Made by a program: the position numbers and the translations under genes. Below are positions 27,741-36,035 of a stretch of 64,000 nucleotides of DNA, piece by piece (position 1 is the stretch's first letter; every line of letters starts with the position of its first letter). This stretch comes from Natrinema longum (GTDB lineage: Archaea > Halobacteriota > Halobacteria > Halobacteriales > Natrialbaceae): contig NZ_CP071463.1 of the NCBI RefSeq assembly GCF_017352095.1, forward strand, positions 2,666,001 through 2,730,000, read 5' to 3'. Under the pieces are notes generated by a model, which saw only the letters and a list, made by a program, of their open reading frames with translations, searched no databases and was not told the origin of the DNA.

Positions 27741-28049
27741 ATGCAGCAGGCACGCGTTCGACTCGCGGGCACGAGTCCAGACGACTTGGACGACATCTGC
27801 GACGACGTCCGCGAGATCGCGAACAACACCGGCGTCAACCTGAGCGGGCCGATCCCGCTGCCGACGAAAACCCTCGAGGTGCCGACCCGGAAGTCGCCTG
27901 ACGGCGAGGGCACTGCGACGTGGGAGCACTGGGAGATGCGCGTCCACAAGCGCCTGATCGATCTGGACGCCGACGAACGCGCACTCCGACAGCTCATGCG
28001 CATTCAGGTGCCAAACGACGTTTCGATCGAGATCGTCCTCGAAGACTGA
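27741..28049 (+). CDS. rpsJ: Ribosomal protein S10 (uS10)
   Basis: A 102-residue protein, full family length. [15 protein letters not shown] at the start, then [20 protein letters not shown], the long loop of S10, and [18 protein letters not shown]. Its ATG follows the tuf stop with no gap, so the two are cotranscribed. Confidence 0.97.
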   Translation: MQQARVRLAGTSPDDLDDICDDVREIANNTGVNLSGPIPLPTKTLEVPTRKSPDGEGTATWEHWEMRVHKRLIDLDADERALRQLMRIQVPNDVSIEIVLED

Positions 28050-28229
28050 GGCCGTCTCCGATCGCGACTCGAAGAGGATATTCACCGTTTTTCTATAGGA
28101 GCCACCGAACGTCCGTCCTCAGCGACGGCTACGTCCCGATCAGGCGTCGGCGTTTCCGGGTCGTCTTCCCGAGTCCCACCCCACCAGTCCGTGCCGGGAC
28201 TTTTGTCGCTCGCTGCCCCAGCTATCCAC

Positions 28230-28922
28230 ATGGCGAGACGCTCGCAGTCACGGTCGCGGTCGAAGCCGGCCGTCGGATCCGGCGGGGAGGGGACCGAACC
28301 CGGCTCGAGCAGTCCGATCCTCGAACTCCTCGTCGTCTTTGCCGTCGTGTTCGCCGTCCAGGGCCTCACCGCGCTCGCGGGACTGATGGGCGGGCTGTTC
28401 GTCCTCGCACCGCCGCTCACGGCGAATCCGTGGACGGTCGTCACGAGCGTCTACGCCCACAACGGCGTGGGGCACCTGCTCTCGAACAGCGTCGCACTGA
28501 TCGTCTTCGGCTGGCCGGTCGCGCGGGCGACGACTCGACTCCGATTTCACTCGTTCTTCGCGATCACCGGTGCGATCGCGGGGGTCGCCCAGATCCTCGT
28601 CACGGGGGTACTCGCGGCGATTCCGTTCGTCCCCGTCGCGCCGACGCCGGGCGTGCTCGGAGCCAGCGGGGCCGTCTTCGCCCTGCTTGGCTATCTCCTC
28701 GCGTCGAACCGGCTCTCGACCGGCCTCGCCTCGTTCGTCGACGTTCCACGCTGGCTGGCGGTCCTCGTGTTCGTCGGACTCGCGATCACGGTGACGGTCA
28801 TGACTGCCTCGCCCGGCGTCGCGGTGATCGCCCACTTCACCGGGTTCCTCGTCGGGACGATCGCCGGTCGGACTCGCGTGCTCGCCGCCGGTTCCGACGC
28901 CGACGGTCGGTCGGCCGTTTGA
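28230..28922 (+). CDS. Rhomboid family intramembrane serine protease
   Basis: The 230-residue product has about six membrane segments. The catalytic serine sits in GASGAVFALLGYL and the paired histidine in AHFTGFLVGTIAG; the loop after the first segment reads NPWTVVTSVYAHNGVGHLLSN. The protease cleaves membrane-anchored proteins within the bilayer. The start is the ATG at 28230; the basic N-terminus RRSQSRSRSK would stay in the cytosol. It stands alone. Confidence 0.9.
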   Translation: MARRSQSRSRSKPAVGSGGEGTEPGSSSPILELLVVFAVVFAVQGLTALAGLMGGLFVLAPPLTANPWTVVTSVYAHNGVGHLLSNSVALIVFGWPVARATTRLRFHSFFAITGAIAGVAQILVTGVLAAIPFVPVAPTPGVLGASGAVFALLGYLLASNRLSTGLASFVDVPRWLAVLVFVGLAITVTVMTASPGVAVIAHFTGFLVGTIAGRTRVLAAGSDADGRSAV

Positions 28923-29099
28923 TACGGAGGACTGTCAGTCAGTGCTGGCACACCTACGACCCGCCTGCGAGTGTGCGGGACCCAGTGACAGCAGCCCGTA
29001 TGCATCCCGCCGTCGACTCGAGACCCCATCGTGGTGCAGTGTCCCGATCCGCCCTCGAAACACAAGCTACAAATAGAAACCGGGGTTAGGAACGTGCGA

Positions 29100-29171
29100 G
29101 GGCTCGTAGATCAGTGGTAGATCGCTTCCTTCGCAAGGAAGAGGCCTCGGGTTCAAATCCCGACGAGTCCA
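29100..29171 (+). tRNA. tRNA-Ala, anticodon CGC
   Basis: A 72-nt cloverleaf: acceptor GGGCTCG pairs with CGAGTCC, including the G3-U70 wobble that marks alanine tRNA, and the anticodon stem CTTCC/GGAAG holds loop TTCGCAA. The discriminator is A and CCA is not encoded. The last 14 bases serve as the attachment core of the provirus that begins here. Confidence 0.97.
29158..29171 (+). repeat. attL core (14 bp)
   Basis: TCCCGACGAGTCCA, covering the 3' side of the T stem, the acceptor strand and the discriminator of tRNA-Ala. An identical 14-mer lies at 44966-44979 behind the integrase gene. Flanking bases differ on both sides. Confidence 0.85.
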
Positions 29172-29350
29172 TCCGTAAAAAAGTCGGTTTCGAAGGTACC
29201 GAATTCGGTGCCCTCGGCCGCTTTTCCACCCCGATTTCTCGTCACACCCATCGTATAGAGCGGTGGGTCTCGTCGGGAGTTCAGCACTGTCAGTGCTGCA
29301 CCCCCTCACCGTCTGCCGGTGAGACGAGTAAATCGGGGTGGTGCGCGTGA
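29171..29350 (+). other. Left half of an ORF that would span attP in the excised circle
   Basis: This open frame has no start of its own in the provirus. In the circular form the ATG at 44913 would read 22 codons up to the att core and continue here for 59 codons to the TGA at 29348-29350. That stop shares GTGA with the GTG start of the next gene. The protein half has a C-terminal QHCQCC cluster. Open frames of this length are common at this GC, so coding status is uncertain. Confidence 0.4.
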
Positions 29351-29592
29351 AGTCGCTGGACGAACTTCTCGCCGATATTGATCCGGATGAACTCGAGAGG
29401 CGGGTGTGGACTCACCCGGAACCGCGTACCTCCCGAGAGTTCACGTGTCCGGAGTGCGAGGCGCGCTGTACCCGGTTGATCAACAAGGACGGGGAGGCCG
29501 GCCATGCGAGAGGGTGTCCCCGTCGGATGCAACGGACGGGCTCACAGCGGGTTCCGCCTGTACTCACCGATGGCGGGGAGGTGGACCGATGA
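29347..29592 (+). CDS. Small zinc-finger-like provirus protein
   Basis: An 81-residue protein starting with GTG at 29347 (29338 and 29341 are alternatives). CPECEARC followed by HARGC gives a possible zinc knuckle in the middle. It is the first complete gene inside the left end, joined to the next by an ATGA overlap. In the circular genome it would lie downstream of the integrase gene, the place where SNJ2 has its two small accessory genes; an integration helper role is inference. Confidence 0.6.
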   Translation: MKSLDELLADIDPDELERRVWTHPEPRTSREFTCPECEARCTRLINKDGEAGHARGCPRRMQRTGSQRVPPVLTDGGEVDR

Positions 29593-29720
29593 CGGACGAA
29601 TTCGTCCGTGCCAGCCGTCTGTACGACGTGGAAACGAGGACCGTTCTTGTCCATCCAGCCTATCAGGCAACCGATGACGAGATTCGCCACTCCCTCGAGA
29701 ATCGAGGTGAGTCGGCGTGA
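29589..29720 (+). CDS. Very small provirus protein (43 aa)
   Basis: It begins MTDEFVRASRLYDVETR and is joined to its neighbours by ATGA and GTGA overlaps on both sides, the main reason for accepting it. No family is recognised. It is soluble, and the end DDEIRHSLENRG is probably helical. Confidence 0.5.
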   Translation: MTDEFVRASRLYDVETRTVLVHPAYQATDDEIRHSLENRGESA

Positions 29721-29968
29721 CGGTCACGGTGCATCAGACCGGACTCGGCTACGAATACGTCCGGTGCCGTGTAGGTGACGACGACTCGACGGCGTACATT
29801 CACCAGCTGGTCGCCTGTCTCGAGAACGATCCGAGCGACGTGTTCGGCGACGAATTCGACGTTCACCACTGCAACCACATCCCGTGGGATAACCGGCCCG
29901 AGAACGTCGTTCTCGAGGAAGCGTACAACCACCGTTGCGCGCACCTGGAGGGACGATCGCCGGCATGA
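29717..29968 (+). CDS. HNH-nuclease-like small protein
   Basis: An 83-residue protein with VHHCNHIPWDNRPENVVL near residue 52, which matches the HNH fold core (HH, then N and the DNRPENL-like helix start) seen in small HNH proteins of haloviruses. The usual CxxC zinc pairs are missing, so cleavage activity is uncertain. The start is GTG at 29717, overlapping the previous stop; the stop overlaps the next ATG. Confidence 0.65.
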   Translation: MTVTVHQTGLGYEYVRCRVGDDDSTAYIHQLVACLENDPSDVFGDEFDVHHCNHIPWDNRPENVVLEEAYNHRCAHLEGRSPA

Positions 29969-30168
29969 CCGAGGACTTGACAGCCTTCGGTCTTGAGCCG
30001 CAGGACTCGTCTGACGAACTATCGGAAGCGGAATCGGAAACCGATTCGGAGCCGGTCTGGCCGGAGTGTGACGACTGCGACTACGTTGGGCCGGAAGTGA
30101 AGTGCCGACTCGGCCAATCGATCCCGCTCTGTACCGCGTGTTTCGCGGAGCGCGAGGGGCTGCTATGA
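29965..30168 (+). CDS. Small zinc-ribbon provirus protein
   Basis: A 67-residue acidic protein. CDDCDYVGPEVKC and CTACF form a possible four-cysteine zinc ribbon after a Ser/Glu-rich N-terminal half. It overlaps the HNH-like gene and the replication-protein gene by ATGA on each side, so all are in one operon. Its function is unknown. Confidence 0.6.
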   Translation: MTEDLTAFGLEPQDSSDELSEAESETDSEPVWPECDDCDYVGPEVKCRLGQSIPLCTACFAEREGLL

Positions 30169-31781
30169 AGGCCGTCGAACTGGCCTTCCACGAGTTCGCC
30201 GCGAACTACCTGTTCGACGACCACGCACTCAAGCCGTTCTTCGCCTGTGATTCGCGGGTCAAGGACGGTGACGGTTCACAGGTTGCCGAATTCGAGAGCG
30301 GGACCGAGCGGTGGATCGTCAAACTGTATTATCAGGACAGCGGCATCGTTCATCCTGGCCCCGAGAATCCCCAGGGAACACCGTTCAGAATCAACGAAAT
30401 CCGCGAATTCCGGTTCTCTGTGGCTCGACATCCCGAGGAAGATCCAGTTGGTGAGCAGTCGTTCAACGCGCACCTCGCCCCACGGTGGCAAGGAATGGAG
30501 ATCGAGAACGACCAGGGCGAGCGTTCGGAGTACAGCGTTCCCGAGACGATTACCGAGGCTGTGAACGTCAAAATCAACGGATCGAACATCGATTTTCGCC
30601 GGTACCACGAACTGCTTTGCCGAGCCGCGGAGTCCGTGGGAATCCACCGCCGCTACTTCGATCGGCCCCACTCGTTCAGCAACGTACAGGACGCCGAGCG
30701 GTACGTTCGTCTGGATAGTGACCGCTCCGGACCGATCCACGCTCGGGACGGACCCATCGCCAGCATGGCGCACTTGCTCGAGAACGACCGAGACGGGTAT
30801 CGGAAACTCGTGCAAAACGAACGCGACGAGAAGGGCCGCCACCTGCCCGGCTACTATCACACGGTCACACTCGGCCCGAGACGAGTCGCTGAGGCGTTCC
30901 CGAGCCACACGTTTCCCCGTGAGGTGAAACACTACTACAGCCGCGAGGCTGCCGGAATGGACGACGACGAGACGCTGGCGAACCCGAAACTCGGTGCGTC
31001 GTATCAGGTGAGTCGGTGGGACGAAACGATCGGCGTTACCGATGACGACCTCGAGGAGCTGATAGCGCAACTGGACGAGACGGTGTGTTCGGTGATGGCC
31101 GACGCCGGCCTTCCGGTTCACCCTGCCGACGACAATCGTGGCGATGGTCCATTCGTCGCGGATGCCTACTTCGATCCAACCGAAGAACAGGAGGTAAACA
31201 TCGTCTCGCTGGATCTCACCCGGATACGTGAGACGCAAGAGAGCGTCGTCGTGAAACACCTCTCGGATGGGCTTTCCCCGGTCGAATGGGAAGCCCTCGA
31301 GACGCTGGTGACCGATGGGGGACAGGTGTCGCCCCAGGAGATCGCCGAGGACCACGGTCGCCACGTCGATAGCGTTCGGCGGGCGCTGAAACGGATTCCC
31401 AAATTAGTCGAATCCGAGTACGGGTCTGTCTCGCTCCGATCGAACCACGTCGCCGAGATGGTCCACGACGCCGTTCAGCAAGCGCGAGATGCGACTCGAC
31501 GAGCCGTCGAAGCCGGAGCGAAGGCGATCGAAGCAGCCGAGCGAGGAATCGATGAAACGACGAGTGCGCTGGTAGCGTGGTGTGCGAAGCACGGGGTCGA
31601 TGTGGATGACCGGCAGGAAGCGCGGGTGATGTTTCGACTCCAGGACGTCGAGAACGTCGAGGCTCGACTGAAGGAAGCCTATCGACTGTGGACGGAAGCC
31701 GGGAAAGATCCAGCACGGTTCCGCTCCGCACAGGTTGACCTCGGCGAGCGCGGCAAGAGCGCGGCCTGGCGCTGGTTGTAG
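30165..31781 (+). CDS. Large provirus protein with winged-helix domain, probable replication protein
   Basis: A 538-residue soluble protein, the largest non-structural product of the element. Residues 390-455 form a winged-helix-like segment (LSPVEWEALETLVTDGGQVS, then EIAEDHGRHVDSVRRALKRI), followed by a helical region rich in Ala/Glu/Arg. No rolling-circle, primase or polymerase motif is seen. Large proteins of this kind occupy the same place in beta-type pleolipovirus-like elements and are thought to start replication; I could not confirm the family. A GC-rich double hairpin lies just behind the gene. Confidence 0.55.
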   Translation: MKAVELAFHEFAANYLFDDHALKPFFACDSRVKDGDGSQVAEFESGTERWIVKLYYQDSGIVHPGPENPQGTPFRINEIREFRFSVARHPEEDPVGEQSFNAHLAPRWQGMEIENDQGERSEYSVPETITEAVNVKINGSNIDFRRYHELLCRAAESVGIHRRYFDRPHSFSNVQDAERYVRLDSDRSGPIHARDGPIASMAHLLENDRDGYRKLVQNERDEKGRHLPGYYHTVTLGPRRVAEAFPSHTFPREVKHYYSREAAGMDDDETLANPKLGASYQVSRWDETIGVTDDDLEELIAQLDETVCSVMADAGLPVHPADDNRGDGPFVADAYFDPTEEQEVNIVSLDLTRIRETQESVVVKHLSDGLSPVEWEALETLVTDGGQVSPQEIAEDHGRHVDSVRRALKRIPKLVESEYGSVSLRSNHVAEMVHDAVQQARDATRRAVEAGAKAIEAAERGIDETTSALVAWCAKHGVDVDDRQEARVMFRLQDVENVEARLKEAYRLWTEAGKDPARFRSAQVDLGERGKSAAWRWL

Positions 31782-31880
31782 CGCCGGGCCGACCAGTGGC
31801 AACACTATTCTAACCTCTATATTTCGCCGTTTTCAGCGTGTAATAGCCCCGGATCGGTCCCGATCGGCGCGCGCCGCGGG

Positions 31881-31946
31881 GTGGCCGGGGACAAGCCCCG
31901 GCCACACCTGACGGGGAACCACGACGGGGGCCGTCGGGTTCCCCGT
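31881..31946. repeat. Pair of long GC-rich hairpins, candidate replication origin or terminator
   Basis: Hairpin 1 has perfect 10-bp arms GTGGCCGGGG and CCCCGGCCAC around ACAAG (31881-31905). Hairpin 2 has perfect 10-bp arms ACGGGGAACC and GGTTCCCCGT (31911-31946) with an inner GACGG/CCGTC stem. The 3' arm of hairpin 1 can also pair with GGTGTGGC just behind hairpin 2, so two structures compete. It lies behind the replication gene, in a 245-bp gap. Confidence 0.65.
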
Positions 31947-32026
31947 TAGGGGTGTGGCTAAGGCCACTTCATCAAAATACCCCGTACCGTTCCGCGACAG
32001 CAAAGAGGAGTAATGAAAACTCGAAG

Positions 32027-33070
32027 CTATTTATTATGATTCTCTATCTTGGCTAGGAAATTTGCCCAGCCATAATTTTTATTTCTGGAATGACTTTGGG
32101 CTGCATTTTTCGCACCAGCTATCGCTCCGAATATGTTAGAAAAAACGGGGGCTTGGGTAACAAACATAGATATTATGCTTTCATACACATTCTTTCTTGA
32201 TGTTGATTCTATTAGCATTCTGTTCCGTATTTCCGTAAATTCTTCTTCCAACTCTTCTATTGTCAGATCTCCCTCTAACATCTTCTCTCTAAATTGGGAT
32301 CGAGTTCTATATTTTCGGAAATCATCTATAGCTTCAAAATAGGGTCCGTCTGGTGTTTGATAATTCGGAACTCTACTGGCTATTATGCTCTCTGCTTTAT
32401 TCAAATCCCTATATGAGTTAGTATTCATAGTATCTAAACTTATTTTACTTTTCACAAATGTATTAGATATGTAATCTACGTCCGTATCAAGTTCTGATAC
32501 GACATAGTAATCGAAAAGGAAATTTCTAGTATCTGGATTGGGCATAATACCCAACTCTTGAATTGATCTACCGTGGTTGTCATATGTAGCAAACGGGGCG
32601 ATGTCATTTAACAAATGGTCGAATCCCACACTTGATCTTTCACTTTCTAATCCAAGGTTATCTGCTATCTTTTCCTGAGAAATATTGTCAAACTTCTCTC
32701 TATAATCTGCCACATCATCTGAATCCGATATAAATTTCACATAATCTAAATCTTTCATATTTTTCGGGCATAGCTGATGGTGTAAAAACCATATTTCATC
32801 GTATAGAAGAAAAAGACCTAATGGTGCCTCAAGTAGAGGATTAGGATGATTCAATTCGGGCTCCTTCTCATAATCGTACCCAATAGGGGAACTGGTTCCA
32901 ATGAATGCAGTATTGTTGGGCAATGTACTAGTCCAATAGATCGTAGACGATAAATGTTTATTGGAAATCAGAACTCCAATATACCAAGTATTGCAGCTAC
33001 TATCAGGGGTTGTACGTCGATAAAATCCGATTCCCGAATATACACACGAGACGCGAACTCTCGTGTGCAT
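32027..33070 (-). CDS. AT-rich orphan cargo protein of the provirus
   Basis: A 347-residue open frame with clearly lower GC than its surroundings. I recognise no family. The N-terminal 100 residues are rich in Tyr, Trp, Ser and Thr; the middle holds LLYDEIWFLHHQLCP, and residues 265-300 form a probable coiled helix (MLEGDLTIEELEEEFTEIRN). The C-terminal VFSNIFGAIAGAKNAA could be membrane-active. The start could be one of the later methionines. It is divergent from the small regulator gene and isolated from the virion operon, as accessory cargo often is. Confidence 0.6.
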   Translation of the reverse strand: MHTRVRVSCVYSGIGFYRRTTPDSSCNTWYIGVLISNKHLSSTIYWTSTLPNNTAFIGTSSPIGYDYEKEPELNHPNPLLEAPLGLFLLYDEIWFLHHQLCPKNMKDLDYVKFISDSDDVADYREKFDNISQEKIADNLGLESERSSVGFDHLLNDIAPFATYDNHGRSIQELGIMPNPDTRNFLFDYYVVSELDTDVDYISNTFVKSKISLDTMNTNSYRDLNKAESIIASRVPNYQTPDGPYFEAIDDFRKYRTRSQFREKMLEGDLTIEELEEEFTEIRNRMLIESTSRKNVYESIISMFVTQAPVFSNIFGAIAGAKNAAQSHSRNKNYGWANFLAKIENHNK

Positions 33071-33200
33071 ATCTCGAGTTTGGTCACTACTGAGACCAAC
33101 ATTCGATTCTGAATGGGCGACATGTTCCGCTGATTTAGGGGCGGAATGGGTCGTTCAGTGAGTCGAAAAAACTAGGATATACCGGCTCGTGTGTACGAGC

Positions 33201-33455
33201 ATGAGAATTCGGACCGACGGCGATTACGCGTACCGACGAGATGCGATCGAACGCGCAGCGGACTTCTACGACTGCAACAAGACGAAAGCAGTGGTGAGCG
33301 CCTGTGACGATGTTCCGAAGTTCGTACAGGCTGCTCGCCAGGTCCTCAAGCGGGACGACCTTACGCTCGAGCAGCGCCGAGAGATCGCTGAGACACTGTC
33401 AACGCGAGCAATGAGTTTCGAGGTTACTACCGATATCGCCGTCGACACTGATTAG
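33201..33455 (+). CDS. Small haloarchaeal regulator-like protein (DUF7692-like)
   Basis: An 84-residue protein beginning MRIRTDGDYAYRRDAIERAA, with DFYDCNKTKAVVSACDDVP in the middle; this pattern recalls ribbon-helix-helix-like proteins frequent in haloarchaeal plasmids and viruses. The ATG at 33201 is preferred over an upstream GTG because homologous-looking sequence starts there. The stop overlaps the convergent nuclease stop by 4 bp. Confidence 0.6.
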   Translation: MRIRTDGDYAYRRDAIERAADFYDCNKTKAVVSACDDVPKFVQAARQVLKRDDLTLEQRREIAETLSTRAMSFEVTTDIAVDTD

Positions 33456-33823
33456 AAAATCGCGCCGATCGAAACCTTCGCTTGTTGTGTCCCTCGGTGC
33501 GATCCACCTCCGTGCCAGGAGAGTCGCGGGAGCTGTGACGAGTGTTTCCGCTTGAGTTTGAGAATCTTGAACGGAGACGGTCTGTAGACGCCGAAGACGT
33601 AATAGCCGTCGTGACGCCGGAGCTTCCGATGATACTTCTCGTAGATTTTGAAGTTCCCGGCTTCACCATCGGCGTGCTCGAGGCGTGTACTCTTGATTTC
33701 GACTGGTTTCCCGTTCTGCATGAGTGCATCGTGCCACGGCGATCGCGATAGCTCGAGTCGGTATTTATCGACGACTCGTTTCTCGACTGCAGTACCGAAC
33801 TTATTGGATTTGTGACTTGGCAT
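33452..33823 (-). CDS. PD-(D/E)XK nuclease, Holliday-junction-resolvase-like
   Basis: A 123-residue basic protein with the full nuclease signature: E in TAVEKRVVDKY near residue 14, D in WHDALM near residue 31 and EIK in GKPVEIKST near residue 41, then YYVFGVYR. It could resolve or nick replication intermediates of the provirus. It has its own TATA-like ATATATAAT about 20-28 nt upstream of the start and two 10-bp direct repeats further upstream. It lies behind the virion ATPase gene in the same direction. Confidence 0.7.
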   Translation of the reverse strand: MPSHKSNKFGTAVEKRVVDKYRLELSRSPWHDALMQNGKPVEIKSTRLEHADGEAGNFKIYEKYHRKLRRHDGYYVFGVYRPSPFKILKLKRKHSSQLPRLSWHGGGSHRGTQQAKVSIGAIF

Positions 33824-33841
33824 CGGTGAACCTCTCGCGCG

Positions 33842-33911
33842 TATTATATATAGTTCGACCCCGGCTATTATCCGTGCTAACATCGCCCATAATTACCTAT
33901 TCATCGCCCAT
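33842..33911 (-). promoter_or_regulatory. Promoter with 21-bp-spaced direct repeats ahead of the nuclease gene
   Basis: Read leftward, a TATA-like box lies at about 33842-33850. Upstream of it CATCGCCCAT occurs at 33881-33890 and again at 33902-33911, exactly 21 bp apart or two DNA turns, as expected for a dimeric regulator on one DNA face. Confidence 0.4.
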
Positions 33912-33979
33912 CGTGCGGGATCCCCTTACTCTACGGGGCGGGGTCAGTTGTTGTTGGAGTGGGTTGGAATCCGTCGCTG

Positions 33980-35185
33980 TCATGCGATCGCCTGTTGAAT
34001 CTCGGCAACTACCTCGCCGTGCTCGCCGTCCTGATACTCGTTCCACCTTCGACGGACCCATTCCGCGGAATACTCGCCGTACAGCCGCTTACTTGCGATC
34101 TTTCCATTCGACGGTGGATCGTCCGGATTCCTCGTCTTCTCCTGAACGACGGTCCATATCGCCAACTCCCGAAATGCGTCGTCTCGAGCGATATGACTGC
34201 CGTTTCCGTCGGTTTCGCTCTCCTGTCCGTCGTCCCACGACCACGGTGCCGGATCTTTGTCGTTGGGACTCCATTTCGAGTCGGGCCAGCCTTCGATCTG
34301 GGGTGTGATCGGTTGCTTTGGGTTCCGATTTGTGATAGTTTCGTAGAACCGCGCCTTCTTTTTCGACTCCTTATGGAGAACCATGCAGAGTTCCCGAACG
34401 GCCGGGTGCAGGTCTTTCCCGTCGTGACCGATGATGATGATCGCACCGCCGAACTTGCGGATCTTGTAAACGAGAGTCGCGAGTTTCGTCCCTGTCTCCC
34501 AGCCGTCCTTTCCGCCGCCGCTGGCCTGCGATGACGCTTCGTCAAACAGGAACAGTACCGGCGCGACGTTCTCCGCCAGTACGTCCTCCATGTCGGCGTA
34601 TACTCGCTCTTTCAGGTCTGCCCAGTTGTCTACCCAGATGATCGACTCGTCTTCGCTCGCGAGCGTTCGGATGTTCGTGATAACGTAGGCATCGTCATTC
34701 CCTTCGTCTCGCTGTTGCTCGAGCCAATGACGGGCAGCGAGACAGCCGGCACTGGTCTTCCCAGAGCCTGGCTCGCCGTACTCGTAGAGCCGAAGGTGCC
34801 GATCTGAGACGATGTCCCGGATTCGTTCGATGTCGTGCCAGCCGCTCACGTCGATCTCGTCCGACTGACTGCCGACGTGGTGCCGGATCTTCGCCATTTC
34901 GCCCTGCTCGAGCCGCCGACTGAACGTCTCGGTCTCGTGGTATCGCAGTCGGTCCTGGTACAGGTCAGTTTCCTCGAGCGAGTCGGGCCACTCGCTGTCG
35001 ATCCAGCCGCGAGAGTATGCGCGTTCGTACGCCCGGCTGAGTGCCGTCAGGTGCCGCCTTGTCTTGCTGTCCGAGACGATGGCCGCGTGCTGTTCGACGT
35101 GTTCGTTCGACCGCTTGTGACGGCCGTCCTTCCAGTCCTTGGACTCACTCGCTGCCCACTCGCCGTTGCTGTCGCTCTCACTCAT
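33980..35185 (-). CDS. Pleolipovirus VP8-like P-loop ATPase
   Basis: The 401-residue product carries Walker A YGEPGSGKTSAGCLAARHWL near residue 135 and Walker B VLFLFDEASSQ near residue 210, with GGAIIIIGHDGKDLHP as a sensor-like strand. Such an ATPase is part of the conserved pleolipovirus gene block, possibly acting in genome packaging or membrane fission. The start overlaps the preceding membrane-protein gene by 8 bp; a longer frame upstream is not supported. It is soluble, and ends in a basic WVRRRWNEY helix. Confidence 0.75.
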   Translation of the reverse strand: MSESDSNGEWAASESKDWKDGRHKRSNEHVEQHAAIVSDSKTRRHLTALSRAYERAYSRGWIDSEWPDSLEETDLYQDRLRYHETETFSRRLEQGEMAKIRHHVGSQSDEIDVSGWHDIERIRDIVSDRHLRLYEYGEPGSGKTSAGCLAARHWLEQQRDEGNDDAYVITNIRTLASEDESIIWVDNWADLKERVYADMEDVLAENVAPVLFLFDEASSQASGGGKDGWETGTKLATLVYKIRKFGGAIIIIGHDGKDLHPAVRELCMVLHKESKKKARFYETITNRNPKQPITPQIEGWPDSKWSPNDKDPAPWSWDDGQESETDGNGSHIARDDAFRELAIWTVVQEKTRNPDDPPSNGKIASKRLYGEYSAEWVRRRWNEYQDGEHGEVVAEIQQAIA

Positions 35186-36035
35186 CGGGCTGCCCTCCGT
35201 CTGTCGCTGCCGCCCGTCCACCCTCGGGACGGAGATCGTCCATCGCGTCGTCAACCGAGTCGGCCACCTGGAGATCTAGCGCTCGCTCTCGAGGGGTTCG
35301 GTCGTCCTGAGCGGGAGCGTCCGGCAGGTCCTTCACGTCCGATTCCATGTCTTCGATTTCTTCGATGATCTCGACGCCTGGCACGAGGTCGCTTTGCTCG
35401 TGTTCTGCGATCTCGGTCATAATCGTCGCGTCGTGTACGTCGGTGATCTTCTCCGAGACGTTCCGTTTCAGGTGTGCGTATCGGCGCTTGAGCGACTGGT
35501 GGTGATCGAATATCGTGTCCACTCGACTCGCGTTGACCCACGCCTCGGCCGGCTCGAGCGTGGTCTGGTCCGCGCCACGAACTTCGATTTCGCCGATTTC
35601 CTCGTACCACTCGAAGCGCGTCACCACGTAGTCGAACTTCCCTTCCGGCGACTCGAGCGGAGACATCTCGACTTCGCTCCGGTCTTCCCACACATCCGGC
35701 TTGACCTTCTTGCCGTCATAGAGTCCGGTTTTCTCAGTCTGAGTCCCTGCCGTGCCGGGGTCTGCGATACCGACGTATACCCAGTTCGGGCCGGGATAGA
35801 GGTACCGAGCGATCCGCATTCCGGCCATGTACGTCGGGATGGCCAACAGGAACGCAGATATAGAGAAGTGAACGGCTGAGGCCGGTGGTTTCGGGACCTT
35901 TGGTGTCCACACTGCAAGGATAACCAACGTCGCAAGGAACATCACCGACAGTGGGATCTTGTACTCCGCTATCAGGTACACGAGACGGTCCCGGTTACTC
36001 GCGAACGTCGGCATTGGCTGAGGTTGGTCCGTCAT
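35178..36035 (-). CDS. Provirus membrane protein with large soluble C-terminal domain
   Basis: A 285-residue protein. Two membrane segments (about residues 27-45 and 52-70) precede a soluble domain of some 200 residues with YLYPGPNWVYVGIADPG and a helical, acidic end. It corresponds in place to the conserved ORF between spike and ATPase in pleolipoviruses. The start is the ATG sharing ATGA with the upstream stop. Confidence 0.7.
   Translation of the reverse strand: MTDQPQPMPTFASNRDRLVYLIAEYKIPLSVMFLATLVILAVWTPKVPKPPASAVHFSISAFLLAIPTYMAGMRIARYLYPGPNWVYVGIADPGTAGTQTEKTGLYDGKKVKPDVWEDRSEVEMSPLESPEGKFDYVVTRFEWYEEIGEIEVRGADQTTLEPAEAWVNASRVDTIFDHHQSLKRRYAHLKRNVSEKITDVHDATIMTEIAEHEQSDLVPGVEIIEEIEDMESDVKDLPDAPAQDDRTPRERALDLQVADSVDDAMDDLRPEGGRAAATDGGQPDE

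Noticed and set aside
26421-28085. A 554-codon frame opposite tuf and rpsJ
   Set aside because: Antisense shadow of two highly conserved genes with strong codon bias.
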